Positions 10,806-21,821 of a stretch of DNA of 64,000 nucleotides are shown here, piece by piece (position 1 is the first letter of the stretch; each line of letters opens with the position of its first letter). The notes under the pieces are model-generated. The model searched no databases and had not been told where the DNA came from. It saw nothing but the letters and a program-made list of their open reading frames with translations. Made by a program: the position numbers and the translations under genes. Origin of the DNA: Bimuria novae-zelandiae CBS 107.79 (taxonomy: Eukaryota > Ascomycota > Dothideomycetes > Pleosporales > Didymosphaeriaceae); contig ML976774.1 in assembly GCA_010015655.1 (NCBI GenBank), positions 73,218 through 137,217 of the forward strand. Reading direction: 5' to 3'.

Positions 10806-11030
10806 AGATTGACCTGACATGGACAATGTAAGAGTACGGAGATGTTGTGTTCATAGGGATGATGTGATACCAGGAAACCCCTGTGAGGGTCATGTAGAGA
10901 TAGTTGTACAACAGCAAACAGGCATCCGACCTGATCCACGATAAAAATATGCCGTCCATGAGGATATCCACGCGCTCCAAACGCCAAATCCATAGTTGAA
11001 ATCATGTGCACAAAAGTCACCCAGATAGGA

Positions 11031-11811
11031 TCACCAAAACCACAGCAGCATCAAGAAGCAGAACGCAATGAAGCTGCCCAGTATGATACCATCCCTCCTC
11101 TTCTTCGCACCAATCCTGCCTATTAAGCTGTTGATCCCCGGTACTTGACTTGCAGCTCCCACTATTCTTCGGTTTATGCTTGAAAGCGTTTCCCTCTGTA
11201 TCCGGAAATTATCGTTGACTGCGTACGCCTGGCTCAGCACGCTGTCTGCCATGTTGTGCGAGTTATCAATTCGCTGACGCTCGTCCAACATGTATTCTGC
11301 TTCGGCAGTCTCTGGATTTGCCGATCGGTACGCATCGATGTCTGAACGGACGTTCGACAGGAGGTTTGCCTTGTTCCGCGCATCGGTGATCGTAGACTTC
11401 AAGCGTGACAGGTCACGGCGGTGGTCGGATAATATCTCGCGGTGGCGGGCCAAGTTGTTTTGCTTCACGGCGGATTGTCCGGACTCAGAATCGAGGAGGC
11501 GGGAGAGTTGGCCAACAAGAGCTTCCCTCTATGGCGCATGAGCATCGATGGTAGGCAACGATTTGTTACAGTAGGTACCTTCTCTAGTAGCTCTTGCAAC
11601 TGCGCCTCAGTTCGTGTTTCCTCATCTGACGGCTTCATGGGAATATTTGGCGCGTTTGCGAATTGCGAATACGTGTGGAATAGCGACTCTGTCTGCATCC
11701 TACTCAGCACCTGGTGATCGTTCAGTCCGTGAAGCTTGTACGATGTACCTGAGTTTCGAGCGCCCGTGCTTGCTGGCGCAGTTGCGCCCATCCTCCACCT
11801 GTCGAGGACAT
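11031..11811 (-). CDS. GOS1: Golgi Qb-SNARE Gos1
   Basis: Three exons (11811-11749, 11692-11579, 11528-11031) give a 224-residue Gos1/GS28-type SNARE for intra-Golgi and ER-Golgi fusion. Exon 1 encodes GGWAQLRQQARALETQ, and exon 2 begins TESLFHTYSQF. The SNARE helix lies in the last third with a central-layer glutamine at about residue 170 (FRIQRETL). The chain ends in a hydrophobic anchor (206-224, GIILGSFIAFCFLMLLWFW), so it is tail-anchored. Introns of 56 and 50 nt have GTACAT/GTACCT donors and AG acceptors, and all phases close. The longer uninterrupted frame reaching 12025 on this strand is an artefact of reading through introns. Its start lies 215 bp from the divergent RPL35 start. Confidence 0.93.
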
Positions 11812-12026
11812 GTTTAGGAGTGGACAAATCCGAATGTATAGGCTTCAAGCCAGATGTCGTTCGCACCGGCAGTGACGCTACTAGCCGCGAGGACGCCAAG
11901 AGCGCACGGACTTTCGCTAGCGAACCCACTCCAAGGCTAGCTTCCACACTCGATCGAAAACACTTCGCAGACGACACGCGATAGCCATATCCCACACCAC
12001 AAGGTCCTACTAACCACACAGACAAA
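11812..12026. promoter_or_regulatory. Shared divergent promoter region, GOS1 / RPL35
   Basis: Only 215 bp separate the two start codons, so both promoters and both 5' leaders must lie here. I see no clear TATA box or named factor site. Confidence 0.5.
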
Positions 12027-12724
12027 ATGGTACGTCCAATTTTTTCTCAATCCTGTCCGGAGGCGATGCGCATGGCGGAGAAGAGGTTGCGCGTGCGGCG
12101 GGGCTGCGCTGATGTCCCGCTGTCGGCTCTGCGAAATTGTCATTCCAGACAAAAGATTGTTTGCTAACTGTTGTACCTTTAGTCGTCGACCAAAGTCGTA
12201 TGTTCGCCCACGCTCAAATCAAACGCACCGCCCGAATAAATACTTACACCCGCCGTAGAAGACCGCCGCCCTGTGGAGCAAGTCGAAGGAGGAGTTGAAC
12301 ACCCAGCTCCAGGACCTCAAGTCGTGCGTAACTCGGAAAACAACTACAAGGATTGGAGGACACAGTGCTGACGGATCTCAGCGAGCTCATCGCGCTCCGG
12401 ACTAGCAAGATCACTGGCGGCTCGACCAAGCTCACCCGCATCCATGATGTCCGCAAGGGCATTGCCCGCGTCCTGACCGTCATCAACGCCAACCAGAGGG
12501 CACAACTCCGCCTCTTCTACAAGGGCAAGAAGTGCGTCGCTCTTCTATCATCTTCTTCCGGATTCTCCTAATAAGGCTGCAGGTACCAACCCCTCGACCT
12601 CCGAACCAAGAAGACCCGCGCCATCCGCCGACGGCTCACCGCCCACGAGGCTTCGCTCGTCACCGAGAAGCAGAAGAAGAAGCAGATTCACTTCCCCCAG
12701 CGAAAGTACGCCGTCAAGGCATAA
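12027..12724 (+). CDS. RPL35: 60S ribosomal protein L35 (uL29)
   Basis: Five exons (12027-12029, 12183-12197, 12259-12323, 12382-12531, 12583-12724) give 124 residues, the normal size for eukaryotic L35, which sits by the polypeptide exit tunnel. Exon 1 is just the ATG and exon 2 only five codons (SSTKV). Conserved blocks are [48 protein letters not shown] and the C-terminal [11 protein letters not shown]. The third intron (12324-12381) must end at CTCAG to restore LKSELIALR; its branch site reads GCTGACG. Intron 1 carries TTGCTAACTG. The intron-dense 5' end is typical of fungal ribosomal protein genes. Splice choices follow phase and family conservation. Confidence 0.95.
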
Positions 12725-13300
12725 GCGGAGCGGAGGGCTGTTTCTTTTACGTTTATCACATGAAGCATTGCATGGCCGGAGCTTCTATGTTTCCCCCTAG
12801 CACGAATCAATGTACCCTTATACCATCGTAGAGTGGGAGGGCAGGCGATGAATGTGGTGGTGGGTCTTCAATGGGCGATCTTCAAGGGTATGGGATGGCG
12901 TCCATGTCAAGATCAATGAATCAAAAAGTTCATACCTGGATTGCGACTTGGCAATGAGTGATGCGTGGAACTGTTCGAACTGCGATGCATATACGGAGTT
13001 GTTACGCTGGCCTCCGAACAGGGCAATTAGGACAGGGTAGAGCACGGCGGGCGTAGCAAAACCTCGGAGAGGCCATTTTCACGATACAGGCTTTGTGCCA
13101 GCCCAGCGTTTGGTGGCTGCAGCTCACATCCTGGAGTAACACGACGCAAGTGGCAAGCAACTCTAAAGGGCTGTGTGGCGTATTCCACCTTTCACTATGA
13201 AATCTAGGCTATTTTCGCATTCCTTTTCACAGATCTTGCTATGCAGGACCACTCAATCCCAGCCTAACGCGCTAATTCATACGCTTTTAATCGCAACACC
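12725..13300. other. Intergenic, convergent 3' ends
   Basis: RPL35 (plus) and the phosphomevalonate kinase gene (minus) converge here. The stretch should hold both 3' untranslated regions. No additional gene or RNA is recognisable. Confidence 0.5.
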
Positions 13301-15190
13301 TCAACTCGTAGTCCGCTCCTTGTAGATCTCCACGTCCTCGCGTCTCACACCAACCATGTCCTCCCTAACCCCCAAGATGCCAACCTTGCCAATCGTGACC
13401 TCGCCCTCGCTGTCAGCCTTCCATCCTTCAACCACTTTCCTCAAGGCTTGAATCGTCTCCTCTTTGTCTTCTAGCAAGAGCACAATAGCATCGTAGCCAC
13501 CCGCTCCAGGCACCACACCGCCCACAACACCCTCGACCGCCGAGCAGGCGTCCAGGAGGGCAGTCTGCTGGGGTGGCTCGACGGGTACACCAGACGCCTT
13601 GCTCATCTCACGAATCAGAGCCCGGTTAGACACAATGGTGTCTTTCAGCTTAGCATACTTCTCCTTACCAACATTCTCCCCTTCCTCCGTAGCCAACCTA
13701 GTCAACTCCGCCGCAAAAGCCTCGTTCCCCTTCTGCAGCTTATCCCAAATGGCATCCGCCGCCTCCCTATTCTCCTCCCGCCACTTAAGCACCTTCTTCA
13801 CCATGCCTGGCGTCTGCGAGCCGCAGTCGACGTCGCACATGACGAGGCGCAGACCGCGCGGCATCTTCACCTTCGCCTTTGCGATCTCGACGTCCCACAT
13901 ACCGCCCTCATCTTCGACGAGACTCTTCAGCGTTTTCGCGAAGAGCGGAGATCCTGGGGTCGGTAGCGAGGAAAGCAGCGCAGGCGAGAAACGCCGGTAC
14001 AGACACGATCCGTAGACTGCGGACGCGATGTCGAAGCCCGACCCTACCTTGCCCTGCGCGGCGCAGTGCGAGGCCTGCGCGAGGTTGTGCAGGACGCGCT
14101 TGCCGGCATCGGTGTCGAGGGAGAAGGCTTTTTTGGGGAGGTAGTAGGAGAGGACCACGGCAGTGAAAGCGGTTACCAGCGCGGCGGAGGAGCCGAGCCC
14201 GGTTTTGTGCGCGTCTGGGAGGGTGACGTCGAAGTTGAGGAAGCGCGAGGAAGAGGTGAGGGGCTTGCCGGGGTTGGAGTAGTAGGCTTGGTCGGCGAGG
14301 ATGGAGATGTTGGAGGGGGCGATGCGGGTGGGCTGGAGGGTGGAGATGTAGGTTAGGGCGAAGGTGAGGGCGGTTTCGATGAAGGGGTTTTTGTTGAGGG
14401 AGGAGGCGTGGGAGCTGGGAGGGGATTAGCGGGCATTCTTTCAGAGTTTGGTTTGTTGTAGTGTGCTGTGTGTTCTTGCAATCGAATTCATATTCATGGG
14501 TTCGGCTGAGTTTCCGCGGTCACAATATCTGACACGTGACCGTCCAGGATACATTTGAACTGATGTAAGAATGCCAAGGATTGGAGGGGTAAGGAAAGGC
14601 TGAGGAGATTGAAAATGGATTGGAGACGGGGAAAGGAAAGCGGAAAGAGAATAGTCGGTACTGGAAAGCCATGATATGAAGGAAGTTGGCTGTGGAAAGT
14701 GTATGGGTAGGTGGATTCAATGGAAGTCCATGGTGGGAACCACGAAGGATGTTTTTCAGTAATGGAGCCTGAACAGGTACAAGCAGTAAAGTGAAATCAA
14801 AGGGACCTCCAACAAGCACAAAAAGCAATATGACATTTGAGAGAGGTGGCGAACATCGTGAGATCCCACAGATGCCAAAAGCATGAAGAAATAAACTTAC
14901 ACTCGCAGCTGTGTGACAGCAATACCGCCATCACCCTCGGTCAACCTGTACCCGTACTCCCAGGCGGCGTCCAGAAACTGTGGGCTCCTCACGATAATCT
15001 CGCTCAGGGTGACGCCACTCCTTGTTTGGATGGGCTCAATTTCAACATAGATCCGTGCATCGAGGCCAAACACAAGCGCGGTGTATTTTCTGTCCAGCAC
15101 GAGGTATCCACCCGCCACGAAGACTTTGCCGGGCGCCGACACAGCCTGGGGCTGGAGGGTTTGAGCGTCAGGCATGGGCAATTCGGTCAA
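13301..15190 (-). CDS. ERG8: Phosphomevalonate kinase
   Basis: Two exons (15190-14901 and 14414-13301) give 467 residues. The enzyme phosphorylates mevalonate 5-phosphate to the diphosphate in the isoprenoid/ergosterol pathway. Exon 1 carries the N-terminal GHMP-kinase block SAPGKVFVAGGYLVLD, and exon 2 carries the ATP-binding motif KTGLGSSAALVTAF (about 167-180). A substrate-binding region with KVGSGFDIASAVYGS follows, and PGAGGYDAI is the C-terminal GHMP motif. The single intron (14415-14900, 486 nt) is far longer than others here; its donor is GTAAGT and the phase joins TQLRV to SHASSLNKN. The start is the first ATG of the frame; an in-frame ATG six codons on is an alternative. It is divergent from the PPR gene. 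Confidence 0.93.
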
Positions 15191-16251
15191 GTCGACTCGT
15201 CATGAACCGTCGAAGGGATCGATTACACGGCAAGGGCAAGCCGTTGCGAGGATCTTCGTAGACGGGACGGCGTTTTGGTGACAGGGGCGCACGTTTACTC
15301 AGAGCTGCAGGTGCGAGGCGAGCGGTAGGCATACACCCGGACCATCCTCTCGCTCGGAGTGCTCGTGCGCGCTGAGAGGGTTGCATTGGTGGCTCAATTC
15401 GACAGTCTTCTTGTCATGACTCTGACTCTGATGGAATTGATAATGCGGGCCCGTCGAGAACAGCTGCGGGCTTGCTGTCCGCCTCATGTCACTGGTGCTC
15501 GTTTTCGCACAGTCATCTGCCCGTCATTGCCACCGCTCGAACTGCATTCATTCAAGCGCAAGGCGGGGTGCAGCGGAAGGCGAACCGGGTCTTTTTCGCA
15601 GACTCAGAGGAGTCATCGCCTTGTGGCAGCGCACCCTTGCCGTCGGCGCCGTCTTTGCTTCCGCCGCCGACCGCGTCCACTGGGCCGGAAGAACCGAGTG
15701 CGCCGAGGGCAGCTGGCGATCACTCAGGGGACTGCAACATAAATCTGCTAGCTGAGTGCGGCTAGAGGCGAAGAAAAAGTGCCGGGTTGACTCGTGTGCA
15801 ATTCAGTTGATGACGAGTGCGTCCACAATCCAACCATTCGGGGAGCTCGAGAAGCTTCCGAAACTTCTGCTCCGTTTCCTTTCGTGACAGGCCCCACGCG
15901 CAGGCTGACGGATAGTATCTCTCAGGCCAGCTCAACTTTTCTAGCGGGTTTCTCGCACACATCTCTCCCACACGTACCAACTTTACACACACATCTCGGT
16001 GCCTGTTACGGGTCGGCACGCAACACCACAGACCCTACTATCCTAATCACATCTCCTACCCTTTCCCCAGCGCGTTCGTTGACGGCCATTGTCGTCAAAT
16101 GAACCTGCAATACCGTCGCGCCCTGAGAACAATAGTGAGTCGCGCCTTCCTTGTGTCCCAACAACGCGCAGCTGCGCCTTCCCAACCCATCCGCGTACTG
16201 ACGATTCCCCAGTCTCATCCTTCCAACTTGAAGGGTTGTTCCATTTCCTAA
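15191..16251. promoter_or_regulatory. Divergent intergenic region, ERG8 / PPR gene
   Basis: About 1.06 kb between two divergent start codons, holding both promoters. Short open frames occur but none has a recognisable domain. A frame starting at ATG 16099 is in phase with the PPR gene and ends in TAA directly abutting its ATG (16249-16252). It is either an upstream ORF or the first exon of a spliced alternative start, using GTGAGT at 16135. Confidence 0.45.
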
Positions 16252-19200
16252 ATGGTCTTCAAGAGCTTTACCGTCGCGCGCCAGAGTTTAGTCAAGGGCT
16301 TCACCCACGGATACGCACAGAGCGTTGTCGCCTCTGTTACTCAGCAGAACCCGCTTGCCTCGTTCAATCAAGACAGGCTCCGCAAAGCAGGCGCAAAGCA
16401 GAACCAGCATGCTTTCGCCTCTACAGCTACTGCCAGCGCCTTAAAGGCGCTTGGCCAACCAGACGCACAAGATTCCGGCCTAGCCGCCTACTATGCCGCA
16501 TGGCAGAAGCACCGGAATGTCGAGGACAAGGAGTGGTCGCAGTTCCAGTTCCGCAAACTCATTGAGTGGCAACCTCAGTCAGGCTCCAAGACCCCCGCCG
16601 CGGAGGCTGAGAGCAATGTGATCGTAGAAGAGGCGGAAGATTCAGACGTTATCCCGGCGCGTGCCGGTGTGACCCGCGCATACAGCACCAGCCAGGTCGA
16701 TGACTTCCGAAAGGTCGTCAGCGATGAGCAAGTCGAGGAGATTGCGCTGGCGCAAGTAGACGAGGCCATCGCTCAAGAGGCGGCCAAGATCGAGGCTTTG
16801 CAGGAACTTTCTAGAAGTGGAACGCCCATCCGGAGCGGCACTCCTGTTTCCCAAAAAGAGGTGTCACAAGCGGAGGAGACGCGACCAGTATCGCCAGCTG
16901 TTTCCGAAACACTTGTTGAATCGCTGACCTTGAGCCGAACCGAATCGACCATCGCCATAAGCCCGGTCGAACCAGTCGATGTCCACATCCTTGAGTTGGA
17001 GAAGCTTGCCGCGAAGCAGAAATATGGCGACATTCCCGCTGTCTTCGAGGCCATGCTCCGCTCTGGCGTTAAGCCATCGGTTTCGGCCTACAATGCCCTC
17101 CTGTCTGCGGCCATCAACTTGCCGAAGAGCAGACATCAGGTTGTCCCGAAGGCGCTAGATGTGTACTCGGACATGCTCCGCCGACGCGTCACTCCCAATA
17201 CCACTACATACACTACACTAATCGAGCTTCTCTCTGACCGATCCTTGGAAGTGGTATCTACCAAGAGGAGCCTCGAAGAGAAGCGTCTCCGTTATGGTGG
17301 CATGGAAGAGGAGGGCAAGTTCATGCTCAGCTCAAATGAGACCGACTACGCCATCCTTTCTGAAGACGGTTCCCTGTCCATCGCCGTCCGCTTGTTCGAC
17401 GCCGCGATCAAGAATGAAAACGGACGCAGGTTCTCTGAGAAGACCTATCGCATGCTAGTCACCGCATGTGCTGAGGGTGCCCGTGTTGAGGACATGGTGC
17501 GGATATTCGCGCACATGGAATCTCGAGGCGTGATTCCGGCAGCAGAGATGTTCGTGCCGATGATCCACGCCTTTGGCAAGTCGGGCGACCTCCGCAGCGC
17601 AGTTGAGTGCTACGACGAGTACAAGGCTCTTGCCATTTCCAACGACAAGGGCGACGTGACTGTATCCCGCAAAGACAACGAAGTGTACGCTGCCTTGATC
17701 AAGGCTTACGCTATCTGCGGTCGGATGGAGGGTGGATGGAAGTTCCTCTCCAAGATCGAATCGGCCATGTCCACCCCTGAGGAGGTCGCTTCTGTCCGCG
17801 ACACCGTCAGTCTCCAGGCTTTCGTGCCTGAGTGGTTGAATCGGGGCGCCTTCCACGACGCATTTACTCACACTGCTGAGCACATGACTCCTCAAGCTCG
17901 TGAGGTCGCCATGGCCTCCATCTGCATCAAAGCCGCCGACATGAACGTCATGGATGTTGCTTCCGATGCTTTCGACGCACTTCCTGCTGAGGTGGATCTG
18001 ACCCGTCCTGCCATGGCAATGGGTGCGATGCACATTCGCAACGGAAACATTGAAGCCGCCGAAGTCTTCTGGAGAATGCTCGAGCTTTCCCCTACCAAGC
18101 CCGACTTCATCGAACCCACAGCGATGCAGTCCATTGCCCTCATTGGCAGTGGTCAAGCTGACCGCGGTCTTCGACAGGGTCGCCAGATGTTCGCTCGTAT
18201 TCGCGACTCCCAGTCAGCCTCGCAACAGGCCAAGGTGGATATTGTCGAGCGCATTGACGAAGCTATCGAAGTCATGGGCCAGTTCATGATGAAGCGCGGA
18301 ATTATTCTTCCCCCGCGAGCTAGCATGGAGCTCATGTGGACTATGATTGAGAACGGTGGATTGGTGACCCCCGTTGCTCATCACTTGCTTGCTGGCTTGG
18401 GTCCTGAGGCTGTGGCGCAGCTCAGCTTCGAGGACGTAACCCTCCTTATGCAAGTTCAGTCCGGAATCATCCTCAACTCTACCGAAGTTGACATTGCTCA
18501 CGCCGCCCGATTTTCCCATCTTCTTGAAGTTATTGCATCGACAGGCGCGCCCGTGAACAAAGCGACATCCGGTTTGGTTGAGAAGGTTCTGGTAAAGCTT
18601 GACCGAGGAGACCTCCAGCATCGGTGGTATAACTACAAGCATCCAGCCCCAGAGTCCATCTACTCTCCGGCTTCGTTTGCTGCCTACCCTGTGCAGCCCC
18701 CTGTACCGGTTGTTGCTCCCAGTTTTGACGACTCGTACGACCCTTATGCTGCTACCACGGACAACAAGGGCTCGGTCACTATCACCGAGCTGCTTGAGAA
18801 GACCCATGGGCGACCAGCATCCCACTTGAACGAAGCTTTAATGAAATTCAGGAACATGCGCCGCGCCGGACGTCATCCTAGGTTCTTTACGTATGCCAAG
18901 TTGATCACAGCGGCAGCAAAGGAAGACCGCTTGAACCTTGCTCACGACATCCTCAACCTTGCCATGCAGGATGTGCCTCTACTTCCCCAGTACCGCATCG
19001 TCCGATACGGCTGGGTTACTATCTTGGATGCCATGGTCGCCGCCTGCTTGACCACTAGCCGTCGTGATCTTGCCGCTCAATACCACCAGGATCTTCTCGA
19101 TATGGGTGCAGCGCCTACTGCCAACACGTTCGGCCTCTACATCACGACGCTAAAGGAATCGACCAAGACGTTTGATGAAGCTACCGAAGCAGTCAAGATC

Positions 19201-20157
19201 TTCCTCCGCGCTAAGACCGAAGGCGTCGAACCCTCGTCGTTCTTGTACAACGCCCTCATCGGCAAACTTGGCAAGGCCCGTCGCATTGATGACTGCCTCT
19301 TCTACTTCTCGGAAATGCGCAACCTCGGCATTCGCCCTACGAGCGTCACTTATGGTACCATCGTCAACGCCCTTTGCCGTGTGAGCGACGAGAAGTTCGC
19401 CGAAGAACTTTTTGAAGAAATGGAGAGCATGCCCAACTACAAACCTCGTCCTGCGCCGTACCACAGCATGATGCAGTTCTTCCTTACGACCAAGCGCGAT
19501 CGTAGCAAGGTTCTGTCCTATTACGAGCGCATGCGTGCCAAGCGGATTGAGCCCACCACGCACACGTACAAGTTGCTCATCGACACGTACGCCACGCTTG
19601 AGCCCGTGGACATGGAGGCTGCCGAGAATGTACTTGCTCAGATCCGTCGAGCCGGTGCCATCCCAGAAGCAGTACATTACTCGTCCCTCATTCATGCCAA
19701 GGGCTGCGTCCTGCACGACATGGAAGGCGCCCGCAAGCTGTTCGACACGGTCCTCGCCGACACTCGCATTCGCCCGCAGGCCTGTCTCTACCAAGCTCTC
19801 TTCGAAGCCATGGTCGCCAACCACCAGATCACTGACACTGAGTCGGTCCTTGCCGACATGCGCGCTCGCGGCGTAGAGATGACACCCTACATTGCGAACT
19901 CGCTCATTCACGGCTGGGCCCTGGTCCACAACATTGAGAAGGCGAAAGCCATCTACAATGCCGTTCCTAAGGTCAAGCGCGAGCCTAGCACCTACGAGGC
20001 TATGACTCGTGCTTTCATGGCCGTCGAGGACCGCACTTCAGCCATGGCTGTTGTCAATGAGGGCCTTTCTCGTGGGTATCCTGCTGCCGTTGCGGGAAAG
20101 ATCCTCGAGCTTGTGGGTGGTGGCCGGGCCGCTCCTGCTACTGATGTCGCTGCTTAA
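16252..20157 (+). CDS. Large mitochondrial pentatricopeptide repeat protein
   Basis: A single exon of 1301 residues. Repeated helix-turn-helix units fit the PPR pattern, for example KPSVSAYNALLSAAINL (about 268), VTPNTTTYTTLIELLSD, RFSEKTYRMLVTACAEG, and in the C-terminal third VEPSSFLYNALIGKLGKA, IRPTSVTYGTIVNALCRV, IEPTTHTYKLLIDTYA and IPEAVHYSSLIHAKG. Such proteins bind organellar RNA. Fungal members of this size include CYA5-type factors needed for cytochrome oxidase subunit 1 expression, but I cannot fix the orthologue. The N-terminus (MVFKSFTVARQSLVKGF) is basic and acid-free, consistent with mitochondrial import. A spliced start at 16099-16134 joined to 16264 would replace the first four residues with twelve others, also presequence-like. 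Confidence 0.9.
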   Translation: MVFKSFTVARQSLVKGFTHGYAQSVVASVTQQNPLASFNQDRLRKAGAKQNQHAFASTATASALKALGQPDAQDSGLAAYYAAWQKHRNVEDKEWSQFQFRKLIEWQPQSGSKTPAAEAESNVIVEEAEDSDVIPARAGVTRAYSTSQVDDFRKVVSDEQVEEIALAQVDEAIAQEAAKIEALQELSRSGTPIRSGTPVSQKEVSQAEETRPVSPAVSETLVESLTLSRTESTIAISPVEPVDVHILELEKLAAKQKYGDIPAVFEAMLRSGVKPSVSAYNALLSAAINLPKSRHQVVPKALDVYSDMLRRRVTPNTTTYTTLIELLSDRSLEVVSTKRSLEEKRLRYGGMEEEGKFMLSSNETDYAILSEDGSLSIAVRLFDAAIKNENGRRFSEKTYRMLVTACAEGARVEDMVRIFAHMESRGVIPAAEMFVPMIHAFGKSGDLRSAVECYDEYKALAISNDKGDVTVSRKDNEVYAALIKAYAICGRMEGGWKFLSKIESAMSTPEEVASVRDTVSLQAFVPEWLNRGAFHDAFTHTAEHMTPQAREVAMASICIKAADMNVMDVASDAFDALPAEVDLTRPAMAMGAMHIRNGNIEAAEVFWRMLELSPTKPDFIEPTAMQSIALIGSGQADRGLRQGRQMFARIRDSQSASQQAKVDIVERIDEAIEVMGQFMMKRGIILPPRASMELMWTMIENGGLVTPVAHHLLAGLGPEAVAQLSFEDVTLLMQVQSGIILNSTEVDIAHAARFSHLLEVIASTGAPVNKATSGLVEKVLVKLDRGDLQHRWYNYKHPAPESIYSPASFAAYPVQPPVPVVAPSFDDSYDPYAATTDNKGSVTITELLEKTHGRPASHLNEALMKFRNMRRAGRHPRFFTYAKLITAAAKEDRLNLAHDILNLAMQDVPLLPQYRIVRYGWVTILDAMVAACLTTSRRDLAAQYHQDLLDMGAAPTANTFGLYITTLKESTKTFDEATEAVKIFLRAKTEGVEPSSFLYNALIGKLGKARRIDDCLFYFSEMRNLGIRPTSVTYGTIVNALCRVSDEKFAEELFEEMESMPNYKPRPAPYHSMMQFFLTTKRDRSKVLSYYERMRAKRIEPTTHTYKLLIDTYATLEPVDMEAAENVLAQIRRAGAIPEAVHYSSLIHAKGCVLHDMEGARKLFDTVLADTRIRPQACLYQALFEAMVANHQITDTESVLADMRARGVEMTPYIANSLIHGWALVHNIEKAKAIYNAVPKVKREPSTYEAMTRAFMAVEDRTSAMAVVNEGLSRGYPAAVAGKILELVGGGRAAPATDVAA

Positions 20158-20738
20158 ACGCTGTGCCTCAGTTTCACCTTCGGTTCATTTCGATGTTTCC
20201 AGGTTCAAGATTTCAATATTTCATTTGTAATTGCGTCTGATCTGCAACAGCCGTTTTTATCATGGTAATGCCCCTGTCATGTATCTCAGACAAGCATGAA
20301 GCTTCTCCGACGTACGTGGTAGCTGGGCACCCTTTTGTCTGTTTTGAAAAGTCGCTTTTGCATTTTCTGTTCTCTTTCACCACCTTGCCTAGTAAAAGCG
20401 ACGGCGTTTTGACGGGACGGCGAGCACAAGGAAGGCTATGATATCCAATCGCGTGGGGTCGGCGGAGCTGGGTTGGATGTTATGCATGTTGGGTGTACGA
20501 TGGTGTTGGTCCAGTGGGCATTTTGGTCATATTGCGAGCGAGCGGGAGTCCTTCTTTCCTTGCGTTGTGCGTGTGTACAAATACCCGGGCTTTATACCAT
20601 CTCCTCTCTAGACGGCGGGTGGTTCGCGTGTGGTTAGCGATGGAGTGGCATGACGTATGAGCGTTCGTGCATGTCTGCAAAGAATTAAAGTATTATAATT
20701 GCACATGATGCGCTTTGCGAATGTGACTGTTTTGAAAC
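20158..20738. other. Intergenic, no gene seen
   Basis: Downstream of the PPR gene. It contains the likely 3' untranslated region of that gene and GT/CA-rich low-complexity patches around 20.5-20.6 kb. No coding or structural RNA signal is recognised. Confidence 0.4.
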
Positions 20739-21821
20739 CTAGAGGGAGTCGTCAGGAGCAAGTTTGACAAAGTGCTTGTCCCAGATCCATCCCACGGTGC
20801 GCTTTGGGAGGTATTTTTCGCGGCCAAATTTAAGCGGGCGAGCCAGAGACTGCCTTTTTTGGCTAGAACGTAGAAGATCTAGGGCATAACAAGTTAGTAA
20901 ACTTGTTCGTGTGTATCAGCGGGTGGAAGAGGGAGGGAGACTTGCTTCTCCGGGTTCGTAGACTAGGAATGGGTACCCGACTTCCTTGCTTCCGTGCCCA
21001 GCGTTGAATTCGAGTAGGCTGGCGGCGAGGAAGAGGGCTTCGAGTGCGGTTGGGGATGGGTGAAGGGGGGTATCATCATCGGACAGCGGTAGAGTGGAGG
21101 CAAAGATACCGGGCAACGGTTGCAAGAGCGGGTGAACCATTTCGTTTTCCTGTGCTTCGAACTCTATGGCTGGCTCCGGGTTCGTGGTTGCGCCCAGCTC
21201 GGATTGTACGTCCATGTTTCCAACGAGTCCGGATCAGTAAGTTAGCACGACCTTTCCTTTCCCTCAACCCTGCGTACACCTAGCCGTGCAAACTCAGCAC
21301 TGCAAAATCGTCAACATAAACACCAAGCTCAGGTTATGCGCCTGCACCCTGCCAACCAATTCTCAAGTACTCCCCTCATTCACGGCCCAATTGAGCTTTT
21401 TTACTTGCTTATCGCTCACACAGTTCTTCACCACGCGCTCGAGGTCCGAGTACGTTGTCACGCACGCCGTCAGCGTCGCCACGATATTCCACAGACTCAG
21501 CATCGAGCGCCTCGCCGCATTAGTCGTAAAAGCACCGATCAGGTACACCTGTAAATACTCCAACACCGCAGTAATACTATTCATTTCGTCCAGGATCTGC
21601 GACGTTGACTTGGGCGCATCACCGTGTGTGCGTGGTGAAATGGTGCAGCACAGAACCGATTGAAAGTGGGTCCATCTTGTACGGGTAACACTTTTAAGAA
21701 AGGGACAATGAGGTCGTGTGAGTTTGTGAGGCAGGTTGCACGCATAGATATTTCTAGCTATGGAAGGCTGAGCTACACCTGGGCGTGGGGGCTGAGGCAA
21801 CGAATATGGTAGGTGATGCAC
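20739..21821 (-). pseudogene. Truncated fungal N-terminal-domain / SH3-like protein gene
   Basis: Two separated minus-strand pieces resemble opposite ends of one fungal protein family. The upstream piece (about 21,665-21,363) reads SQILDEMNSITAVLEYLQ and then ATLTACVTTYSDLE, the N-terminal helical domain common in fungal signalling-type proteins, and stops at 21,363. The downstream piece (from 21,215) reads LLEFNAGHGSKEVGYPFLVY, an SH3-like opening. After a possible intron and a change of frame it continues LWLAR and RTVGWIWDKHFVKL, the end of an SH3 fold, to a stop at 20,739. The several hundred residues expected between the two domains are absent. I read this as a deletion plus frameshift pseudogene; a heavily re-spliced short gene is less likely. 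Confidence 0.55.

Noticed and set aside
11465..12025. 186-codon minus-strand frame ending upstream of the SNARE exon
   Set aside because: It reads through two introns of GOS1. The spliced model with WAQLRQQ in exon 1 restores the known family sequence.
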